This document shows, piece by piece, positions 50,860-62,800 of a DNA stretch of 64,000 nucleotides. Within the stretch, counting starts at the first letter, position 1, and each line of letters starts with the position of its first letter. Both the position numbers and the translations under genes were made by a program. A model generated the notes under the pieces. The model was not told the DNA's origin. It did no database searches and saw only the letters and a list, made by a program, of their open reading frames with translations. Source of the stretch: Parapristionchus giblindavisi (taxonomy: Eukaryota > Nematoda > Chromadorea > Rhabditida > Diplogasteridae); contig CALSFV010000291.1 of assembly GCA_943737045.1 (NCBI GenBank), positions 372,001 through 436,000 of the forward strand. Reading direction: 5' to 3'.

Positions 50860-53800
50860 TCAATAGACGCCAAAGTGGAAACGGGCGCCCGTCGGCTGCT
50901 TGTCCAACACGTGCTTGCCCTCGGTGAACTTGGCAAAGTAGGTGAGCTCGACTGAAAATAATAATCGATTAACGAGTAGTAACCTACAGTATCAAATGTA
51001 TCGATTGCTCATTTCTACAGTAACGAACTCGTCATAGACTTCACGCGACTTCACACACCATATCGCGGATGGATCGATATTGAATATGGTGTAGGTGTGT
51101 ACAAGGATACGGTATAAATGATCAATCAATCAATCGATAACCATCATCTACAGTACTCACAGTCGAATACGGTATTGTGCTTGACGACGTAGAGGGAACA
51201 CTCGGCAAAGGCGGGATCGATGCGCGCAGCCATGTAGATACCCTGAAGATATTATTGATTGATAGAGGACACATTATTGATTTATTAATTGATCGAAGAA
51301 GAACTAAAGATAGGAAATTCAGCAGAGTGAACTTCAAAATTATTATAAATTAAATAAATTTTTAAAAATATTATTAGTATGATTATTTTCATATTATTAA
51401 AAGGCGGATTTACCATCGCCCCTAAACTCAATGTGTCCAGACAGATTGCATAGAACGAGAGAGCGCAACCCCAAGCTAATTATAAACTCTCCGCTCTGGC
51501 CACACTCTCTCACTTTCTTCGTCATACGAGAGTATGGCCAGAGCGGAGAGTAAAATTAGCTTGGGGTGTGCCTTTAATTCCTCTAACCGTTTCGGTAGGT
51601 CGATGACGCTCGGTTAGACCCTCAGTCCACTGCAGCGGAGCCTCGAACTTGCCGTATTCCTGCACATCAAAGATATATCAATAATCAGAGAGGATAAATC
51701 AATAATCAGAGAAGTATTATAAATCAATAATCAGTGAAGTAAATCAATAATCAGAGAAGTAAATCAATAGCCGGAGAAGTAAATCAATAAGTCTCTACCG
51801 TATACCTTTCCGTTTAGCTCCACGCGAGAGTACTTGTCGAAGGCGACGACGAGGTCATTGCCGGCCTGAGTGAGAGATAGTTATAGGTCAAAGATCAAAG
51901 ATCAAAGATTAACGATAACAGGGATCAGAACAGAGAGGGATCAACAGCAGTGAAGATGCGGGGAAGGTCTACTATTCGTGCAGAAGGCCCAATATTTTGG
52001 TGGGGCCATGGTAGTTTGGTAAACGTTAAAGGTAAAGGTGAATCAAGTTATTCACAGGGTGGAGATCACTGCTAATCATTCTTATAAAAATAATGCTAAT
52101 AATAATAATGGTTATCTCATCTCATGGTTATTATGGTAGTTTGGTGCAAATCATAATAATCAACGGTTATATCGAAATACCAAATAAACAAGTGTAGTTT
52201 ATACGGTCAATATAACAATACATACCTTGTACTTTCTGCCAGCAATGGCAAAGAATCGATCGGCAGTCTTCGGGACGACGTCATTCAGAAGCTGCACGAC
52301 GAGTCGCTTCGAGCCGAATTTGAAGAACACCTGCAGAGGGAATCGATGGCGCATTATACCAATTCATTCGATACAACAGCAACAACTACTACTACTACTA
52401 ATCGGGGTTTGTCTTTAACGAAAATTTGGCCCTACGAGATGCGCACAAGGCACATTCGCGTTTCGCAATGGTTGTATAGCAGCTGTGCTTCGACACTTTA
52501 GCAATTATTCTTTTTTCTCCGCAAGAAGTCCAAACAATTCATCAACACTTCTTCTAGATATTCAATATATACCGTATCCCATATATACCATAACCCATAC
52601 ATACCGTATCCCATATATACAGTATCCCATATATACCGTATCCCACATGCTCTCACCTTGGGTCTTCGTTCCACGACCAGCTCACGCACGGCTGCCAGAG
52701 CGAGTGCTGCCATACGCTTAAAGCATACTGTATTATTTCCCGACTACCGTACAAATAACCCATCGTAGCCGATTGGTATACTACCGTAACCTTAACCTCA
52801 AATACCGCAATCCTCAGCTCATCCCACTACCGTATACCTCAAATACGATTGGCACACTACCGTAACCTTAACCTCAAATACCGTAATCCTCAGCTCATCA
52901 TCTACCGTATACCTCAAAGACGACGACCATGGACGCGTGCGACAGCGACGCGGACACTGCGTCCACCGCCTCTTTGAGCTCGGACGGCGTCTTGAATGTA
53001 CCCAGTATGCCACCCTGAAATATATTATGATTATTATTATTATTATTATTCTGAAATATTCTCGGATTCTTCTCAAGAGAACAATAAAATATAATATAGC
53101 TCCTAGTATAGCATACGGTAATCAATCAATAAATCCTAGTATAGTATACGGTAAGCAATCAATCAATAAATCCTAGTATAGTATACGGTAATCAATCAAT
53201 AAATCAATACCAATGCCCTCGTACTCTTCGCTCGATCTGCCATAAGTATGAACTGCGCTCGATCAATGTCCGTATCACCCATGCTGACGTGACCCTCTGG
53301 AAAATCAATCAATAATCGATCAGAAAATCAATCAATAATTAATTTTAAAATCAATCAATAATCTCTCACGTTTGAGGAGCGACTCGATGCACTTGCGCAT
53401 GAGCGCAACGAGCGAGAATCGATCGGCGAGTGTGAGCATCGACCGTGTCTCGTCTACTGTAAGGAAAGGGTTACGGTAACGATCAATCAATAATATCTAG
53501 ATTTCCCCCGAAATCAATCAATAATATCTCAGCGTACGCGTCAGATTGGGTCTGCGCGCGTACAGACAGTCGATGAGCAGGCGGCCCTCGTCCTCCGGCA
53601 CGTCCTGTATCGAGACAACCTGATATCGATTGATTGATTAATTAATCATCTGATGGACGCATACGGTAGATAATCAAAAAATCAATAATTCAGTCTAATT
53701 GCCATGATATATACTATAACCAATCAATAAATCAATTATTCATGATAATTATGGATTGATGGGATACCGTAACCCATTTCCCTCATTCACCTCCTGCTGA

Positions 53801-56800
53801 TTCTCCATGTATCCGCCGTAGAACAGCTGCGAGAAGTACTCCGACTGCATGCCTAGCCACTGTCAAATATCGATTGATTACGATCATTTATCGATTGATC
53901 GAGTACAGTTTACCGTACTCTATCAATCAATCTACTATAGACACGAAAAATCAATAATTCTACAGTATACCTCCTTCACCTAAAATCAATAATTCTACAG
54001 CATACCTCCTCCACCAAAAATCGATATTTCTACAGTATACCTCCTCCATCAAAAAATAATAATTCTACAGTATACCTCCTTGGACACGGAGACACTCGTC
54101 TGTTCCATCATCAGATTGCCGGTTTCGATGGGAAAGAGCGAATTGTTGGCGATGGGTCTGCAGATATCAATCGATAATCAAATAGACAAAAATCAATAAT
54201 CTTACGGTAGATCAGCATCCTTTCCGGTCTCGATCGATACGCGCATCGAGTAGGTGTCCGCGTCGCCGCGTTTCCGCTTCGCGCCAGACGCGGGTGCCGG
54301 TTGTCTGAATGCGATGGCTGAATGCGATGGAGTGCACTTATTTACCGTATAAAATAAGTTTATTTGGTACGAGAGTAGCCAGCCATAGCCACAATGAATT
54401 TCTATTTTTAGAAAGAGAATCCAAGCGAGATAGCACGTAGATCAGAGAGAGCGCGAGGAGGGGGGGGGGGTGTGATGTAGAGATCACTGCTCCCTGATCT
54501 ACTTATTACCAATAGTATTAGCCACCAATTCACAAAAATGGCGATAGCCTTCGGCGTACTATTAGCAAAAGTGATCCGAGAACGATGTCTCTTCTACTTG
54601 TATTGCCAAATACAAGTCTGCCAATGTACTTACCAAAGTACACTGTATATCAGTATTACCAAATACTGATCTGCCAGTTCTCGTATTACCAAATACGACA
54701 ACCGTAATGAAGAAAGAGAAGGATAGACAGAGATACGGCAAAGGAAATGAGAAGAGATACGACTACAGATACTATGAGGTCTACAAGCCTCTATACGCTC
54801 AATGTGAAGACGAGGATAAGGAGTAACACGAACAAGTTTATCTACAAACTTGTATTCAAAACAACGAACACAAAAATCATAAACGAGAGACCAAATAAAC
54901 ACACAAACAAAAACCAAAACGAGACTACCTCAACGAACGAACAACGAACTTGAAAATCTAAGAGAGGATGATTTTGGGGCCGCACACGTGCTACGCGATG
55001 CACACACTAGGGGGTGTAATTAGGCTATAGCGGACTAATAAATTACCACCGACTGCAGAGTTAGAGAAAAATAATTTGATGATTTGCATAAATCAACTAG
55101 CGATGTGATATAGATAAGGGTAATTATTAACGATAGTGCTCATCCTCTACATGCCCCGTTCACACAAACGGATGTCCTCATCCGATATCTTCATCGTTCG
55201 AGTAGATCTGCTATCGTATCCTTTAGGCATTTTGAATGAGACAGCGTGGTGACGATCATCATTGCTCGATCGCTTCGTAGATGAAAATACAGTGATAATA
55301 GGCTCCTTGCATGAGACAGCGTGGTGGTGATCTTCGTTACTCGATCTCTTCGTAGATGAAAATACAGTAATAATAAATCCTTCAATATGTACAGCGTTAG
55401 TATACGACCATCCATCAGCTCTTTCCATAGCTTCACTCTTGATAAACCCCGAGGGCAACATTAAAAACAACGATTTCTTATCAGGCTCTTTCGGCACCAA
55501 CTTATCCCGAACCAACTTCACAACTCTTTCATATCTATCATTTGTGATCCGACACGATACTCCACCAAGCAGTCCAGAATCATTTCCACCGCTCACTGGA
55601 ACACGTCGTACCATCCTGTCATCGCTTGTGACCTCCTCAACGTCGTCATCTTCAACATCCTTCCTATCGCCATTACTAACATCCTCAACATCCATCCTAT
55701 CATGATTATTGATCTCCTTAACCTCTGCATCATCAACATCCTCAACATTGACTAAATCATTATTAGTGACCTCATTAACTTCCTCATCATCAACATCCTC
55801 GATATCCATCTGATTATCATCATTGACCTCTTTAATATTCTCCTCTTTATTACTCTTCATTATGATTTCTCTCAAAACTGAACTTTATCCTACAATTACC
55901 GTACTATTCTCATTAAGTACCACATCTATCTCCATTACCGTATCATCTTCATTATGTCCCACATAACTCATCATCGACGTGACAGCTTCACCTTTACTAC
56001 TCCTGTCACATATTTCTCTCACCTTACCTTTCACCCTCGACTCCATACTCATATCTTCCAAGGCACTCTGTCCCGATATAATACACGGAATCCTCTTCTG
56101 TGCAACCATGTATTCTACTCTACAACTCTTTCTTATCTTCATTTCAACATCTATTTTAACAGTTCCAACAGCCTTAACCTGACTGCCTTTTGCATCGATA
56201 ACATTTCCTATCATCTTATTCTCTATCACTACTTCACTTATCTTATTAACTGCATCCTTTTCGGGCATGTTTACTTCGGCTCCAATATCAAAACACGCTC
56301 CAACTTTGACTCCTACAAATTCTTCCTTGACGTCCTTGAAACGTTGCATATATTTGTACTGTAGTGAATCTTCTTCTCCCTGGGCTTCTTCATCATCACT
56401 AATCTCCCTTTGTACTAGGCTTGTAGCTACTTTATCGACTACTTCTTCTTGTACAGCTTTTGTCTTCTTTTCTTCCATATTTCTCATTCCTCTCGTACTC
56501 ACCATCGTTTTGTGACCAATTTCATGTAATCGATTAGACGAGCAGTTGTAGTCACTCTTTTCATTCTCGCTGAATCGAAAATTCTCCCTTCTATTCCTAC
56601 ATTCACAGTTCAATATGTGATTCTTCAATCCAACATATGATTCATTTTCACCAAATAATCTAAGCAATTCTCGATATTCTTTGTGGTTCTCGTGCATAAA
56701 TAGTAGTTGCATCTTTCTCACCACTTCTTTCCTGTCAGGATCATCTTCATGTAGTTCCTCAGTGAGTAACTCCAACTCCAAGAAGACATCATTCAATACT

Positions 56801-59800
56801 CGTCCATTCAATGTGAGACTTCTCAATCTTCGTTCGTTCTCCAACTTATCACGTCCGATTCTTCGACGACATCTACTACTCAACCAGTCCATACACTCCT
56901 TGAGTGATCTACTCGTATACTCTATAGGTAGTCTTTTATACTCCTCTCTCGCTTTTCCGTTGATCATCTCCTTCAATACAATTTTCCCTGCGTTGTCTCC
57001 CATTCTTCCATATCTCAACAAGAATTCCTCTTCGAATTCTCTCCATCCATCCGCACTTCCATCATACTTCTTCAGCGGTGGTAACAGAGAAGGGTTGATC
57101 ATCTTATCAATCAATTTCCTTCTGTCCACCGAATGCACTCGATGCGAATCAGTTACTCCAACGTAACAATGTAGTCGCCAGCAGTACACGAAATGCCGAT
57201 GCTCACACACGTAATATACCAATATTACTTGATATAACAATATCACACTTGATATAACAATATAACACTTGATATACCAATATCAAAATCTTGTCCTTCT
57301 CAATTCAAGCCGGCTCAGCCCCCATGTAGAGATCACTGCTCCCTGATCTACTTATTACCAATAGTATTAGCCACCAATTCACAAAAATGGCGATAGCCTT
57401 CGGCGTACTATTAGCAAAAGTGATCCGAGAACGATGTCTCTTCTACTTGTATTGCCAAATACAAGTCTGCCAATGTACTTACCAAAGTACACTGTATATC
57501 AGTATTACCAAATACTGATCTGCCAGTTCTCGTATTACCAAATACGACAACCGTAATGAAGAAAGAGAAGGATAGACAGAGATACGGCAAAGGAAATGAG
57601 AAGAGATACGACTACAGATACTATGAGGTCTACAAGCCTCTATACGCTCAATGTGAAGACGAGGATAAGGAGTAACACGAACAAGTTTATCTACAAACTT
57701 GTATTCAAAACAACGAACACAAAAATCATAAACGAGAGACCAAATAAACACACAAACAAAAACCAAAACGAGACTACCTCAACGAACGAACAACGAACTT
57801 GAAAATCTAAGAGAGGATGATTTTGGGGCCGCACACGTGCTACGCGATGCACACACTAGGGGGTGTAATTAGGCTATAGCGGACTAATAAATTACCACCG
57901 ACTGCAGAGTTAGAGAAAAATAATTTGATGATTTGCATAAATCAACTAGCGATGTGATATAGATAAGGGTAATTATTAACGATAGTGCTCATCCTCTACA
58001 GTGATCGATGGAATAGTTCTGCGTTTTACTAGCCAGTATCATGGCAATTATAATAATTACACAAGTACATTTTATACGGATAATATCATAGCGGGTTCAT
58101 CTCAAATTTGTATGTTTGCGGACAAACAGAAAAATATATTTGAACTAACTATGCATATTTTAATTCGACAAATGGGAAACGTACATCACCCCTTCACCCT
58201 ATTAAATCTAGCATTCGGAACCTCAACCTCACTGGTCTTATACAGCGTCATCCCCTCCCCAGCGAGAAGGTACTATGCATATATATCGGTATTTTGTTTC
58301 CTCCATGGTAATATAACGGAACATTATCATTTTCCACTCCTCATCTCCACGATACAACAGTCTACCGAAACGCAAAACTGCCTGTTTTGCGTCCACATCT
58401 CAATTAGTCTCATTTTCTGTCATTCCCATATAATCAATCCCAAATCCTGCCAATGCTGCAACATAAATCTACGTCGAGAGTATTCTGTGATCTATTATTC
58501 TTGCTTTTTAAACCTGTATTGAGCATGTCGATAAAGGTAAAAGGTAAAGGAACAACCCGTTATTCAAGGTACACGAAGTCCTGCGGGTGATCACCGCTAG
58601 GCGGACCAAAGGGAAACGAAAAAATGGAATAAACACGAAGGAAACGTTTTTTTTTAACCTAGACTTTTGGACTGGCCCCGTATTAGTGCCGAAGTGCACA
58701 CACTCCCTTATGTGGTGTTACATTTTCAAAACGGGCGCACGGCGTGCGCACGTTTCAAAATGTAACACCGTATAGAAAAATGCACGCCGTTCGCACGGCG
58801 TGCATTTCAAAACGTTCGCACGCCGTGCGCACGTTTTGAAAATGTAACACCACATTAGCGTTTCGCTAACATAGGGAGAGCGCACATTGAAAATTTGGCA
58901 AAATGCCAAAAAAATTACTGCACCATAGTGTACTTTCATAGTCTGTGCTCTCTCTTTTTTTCCTCGGTTACACCATGACCGCTCTCGAAATGCTGCAACA
59001 CATACTACGAACAGACAGTCTCAAGTTTGATATGTTGTTTAAGAATGAGGTGTTATGCACATCAAATTCCATTCCTCATCTCCACGTTACAACAATCTGT
59101 CGAAACCCAAATCTCATTGGTGCGCTCTTCGACATCCCATGGTGCAGGCACAACCTCCAGTTCCGCAAGACCAACAGTGAGACCGTAACCCAAAAACACG
59201 ACAAGCGGCGCTAGAGCAGATTGTATACACACATATCTGAGCGATGAATAATAATTTGCTGCTACGAACACCATACATTTTCGTTACCCTCGCCGTCAAT
59301 TTTATATAGTGGGTCAATTCTCGAAATAGGGTGGGTTGATACATAAAATTCGTTATTTTCGCTTAAAAATCGTCATTTTTAGCTTCCTTTTTTTATCAAG
59401 TGGCCTAAAATGACCCTTATATAGTGGGTCAATCCTCGCACTGCGAGGGTATGGCAATGTATGACGAACACATAGCCCCGCAGAATCTCCCTTCGTGCAT
59501 GTGATCCCGTGGATCCCATCGTGCTCCTCGAATTTTTGCCCCGGGATCACATGCACGAAGGGAGATTCTGCGATGCCGTACGTTCAGAAGATCAATCAGA
59601 GTACTTCCCCCATCTTCCAATTACAACAAGCTATCGAAACCTGAATGTCACTAGTCTCATGCAAGCACCCACACATGTTTAGTGAGCCATAGAGCCATAT
59701 ATGTAAGCATATTATATATAAGCATACTACGATTAGATAGTCTGTATTCTAGCTACCGTAATCTTATCGAAATTGCCATTTTGGATTTTTTTAAAGTTTT

Positions 59801-62800
59801 TTTTTCACATTGGTAGATAACCTATACATTTTAAAATTTTACATTAAAAGTGCAAGTATGCATGCAATTACAGGCTCCATGAGTGTAGTACACTGGTACT
59901 TGGAAATTGCTTCCAATTGAAAATTCGCTTCAGGGGGTGACCACACAACAATTTGGCGCCTTTTCCTAAAAGGTTGATTTCGAACCCAATCGATTCGGGA
60001 GTGGGTGCAATCGACTCCTTGGCGAATTCTAAGAAACTATTGTCAAGGAGAGTTTTTTGATCAACGGTCAACGAAGGCTGGAATTTGGGAATTTTCGGAA
60101 AAAATTTTACATTAAATTAATTCTCACTATTTTCCCATGGCCCAGGTAAATTTTTTATTTGCTCAATATCTTCTACATATTATATTACACCTTCAGTTTA
60201 AAATTCATAATTTTTAAAAAATACATAATTTGTGAACGAACCCGTTTTGTAACGACAATCTGAATTGTGGTGTGCTCCGACGACGTTTCCTAATTTCTCA
60301 AATTGGTTTTTCGCTAGTTCTAAACATATTTTACCGCTGTTCTCGTCATGACTGAGCTATAGAACTACTCCTCGCCTTCGGAGTGCGCCTGCACGGTTTA
60401 CGTGCTGATCACATTGTTGATCATACTTCTCATTTAAGTTTTATTCACTTATTCGTGTACGAGCTAGCTTACGAAGTAGTTACCATACTCACGCCATTCC
60501 GTACTCTTTCTTGTCGGTTTTATAGACTGATCAGAGAAAGAGAGAGCATGCAAATTATTTTGTTTAAACGAGAAAATACGGATATTAGATGATATTTTCA
60601 ATAATTTCTTTGCTGCCTTCTCCTTCTTTTCCTTATCATCTGCTGCTTCTGCAACATACATCTCATGAATGTCTACATCGAGGTACTCTACTGGGTTCTG
60701 GATGTATGAACAAAACGGGTTGTAGGGTAAAGCGAAACTCTATGTCTTGATAATTTTGTTATATTCAATAAATGGTAATGATTCCGTTGTTCATTTTTAA
60801 TATGTCGATATCGATTATCGATTTATTATGTGTTTTTTTAAATGTTTTGTTAAAATAAAAGTTAACAATCAACAGTTCCTTGTATTCCAGCGTTTGTTGA
60901 TCTCTGATCGACAAACTCTCCTTGGAAATAGTTTCTTAGAATTAGCCAAGGATTCGATTAAGCCTATTTTTCGTCTATACCACTCATATGTGAATTTCCC
61001 AGATGTTACACACCTTTGCCGCTTGTCAGTAAAACATTTTCAGGTTCTTGTAGAATAATATTGGCGAAAATTGCAATATATCCTGGCTTTTCAAATCATC
61101 ATGTTCCCTCGAAAGCGTAACTACAAGTAACTATCATTGATTATTTACTTTTATTTTAACAAAACATTTAAAAAAATAAGCACATAGCAAATCGACATAG
61201 AGTAGGATATCAATGGGGAGCATCCTTCTCCTCCGGACGCTCGCGGGCGTTGCGGGCGCGATGTTGCGATCATTAACATTTATTGAATAAATATGTGTAG
61301 CAAAATTATCAAGACATAGAGTTTCGCTTTACCCTACAACCCGTTTTGTTCATACATCCAGAACCCAGTAGAGTACCTCGATGTAGACATTCATGAGATG
61401 TATGTTGCAGAAGCAGCAGATGATAAGGAAAAGAAGGAGAAGGCAGCAAAGAAATTATTGAAAATATCATCTAATATCCGTATTTTCTCGTTTAAACAAA
61501 ATAATTTGCATGCTCTCTCTTTCTCTGATCAGTCTATAAAACCGACAAGAAAGAGTACGGAATGGCGTGAGTATGGTAACTACTTCGTAAGCTAGCTCGT
61601 ACACGAATAAGTGAATAAAACTTAAATGAGAAGTATGATCAACAATGTGATCAGCACGTAAACCGTGCAGGCGCACTCCGAAGGCGAGGAGTAGTTCTAT
61701 AGCTCAGTCATGACGAGAACAGCGGTAAAATATGTTTAGAACTAGCGAAAAACCAATTTGAGAAATTAGGAAACGTCGTCGGAGCACACCACAATTCAGA
61801 TTGTCGTTACAAAACGGGTTCGTTCACAAATTATGTATTTTTTAAAAATTATGAATTTTAAACTGAAGGTGTAATATAATATGTAGAAGATATTGAGCAA
61901 ATAAAAAATTTACCTGGGCCATGGGAAAATAGTGAGAATTAATTTAATGTAAAATTTTTTTCCGAAAATTCCCAAATTCCAGCCTTCGTTGACCGTTGAT
62001 CAAAAAACTCTCCTTGACAATAGTTTCTTAGAATTCGCCAAGGAGTCGATTGCACCCACTCCCGAATCGATTGGGTTCGAAATCAACCTTTTAGGAAAAG
62101 GCGCCAAATTGTTGTGTGGTCACCCCCTGAAGCGAATTTTCAATTGGAAGCAATTTCCAAGTACCAGTGTACTACACTCATGGAGCCTGTAATTATCACA
62201 CATAAAACAGAAAAATTCATTTTTCGTCGATACCAGAAAATATTCCAGTTGTTGAATTCTCTCAGATAGTGTTTTATAGGCTATCTAATATTGTGCCCTA
62301 TGGTATTACAATTAATACAATTATGCAAAAACCTAATCTCTATGTTACAACAATCTGCCGCAACCCAATTCTCCCTGGTGCGCTCTCCAACATCCCACTA
62401 TGTCTGCCAGCCTACAGTTCCGAAAGAAATGAGAATATTTTGTTGCTACGATGACGGTTACTCACACAAATCGGAGTACTTCCCCATCTTCCAATTACAC
62501 CAAGCTGTCGAAACCAGAATGTCACTAGCCTCATGCAAGCAAATCATGCCACCGCTATCAAATGCGAGGATTCACCCACTATATAAGTCCCATTTTAGGC
62601 CACTTGATACGAAACGAAGATTGAAATTACGATTTCTAAGCGAAAAATAACGAATTTTATAAGTCGGAACCACCTCCGCAATTTTAGGTGGGCCAATAAT
62701 TTGGTCGAACATTTTTGGGTGCCAAAAATTTGGCTACCAGACAAGCCCCACTTTTAAGTTGGGTCAATAATTTGGTGGTTGAGCCAATAATTTGGTTCGA

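Larger units (their letters stand above)
54476..58000 (-). mobile_element. LTR retroelement without reverse transcriptase (3,525 bp)
   Basis: Two direct 676-bp LTRs (54,476-55,151 and 57,325-58,000), each starting TGTAGAG and ending CTCTACA. GTGA flanks the element on both sides (54,472-54,475 and 58,001-58,004). Coding direction is minus. The 2.17-kb interior is filled by a Gag/protease-like ORF and a second acidic ORF; there is no room for RT, RNase H or integrase. It must be moved by enzymes of another element. LTRs show no difference in the parts I compared, so the insertion is recent. It sits in a BTB copy B intron. Confidence 0.93.

Noticed and set aside
55439..57166. Plus-strand ORFs of 60-160 codons within the LTR element
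   Set aside because: Antisense shadows of the Gag-like ORF and ORF2, Ser/Leu/Phe-rich as expected for the complement of acidic coding DNA.
58001..58522. 173-codon ORF directly after the LTR element
   Set aside because: It begins at the target duplication of the LTR element, overlaps the recurrent 55-bp module and has no domain; it is probably a chance frame.
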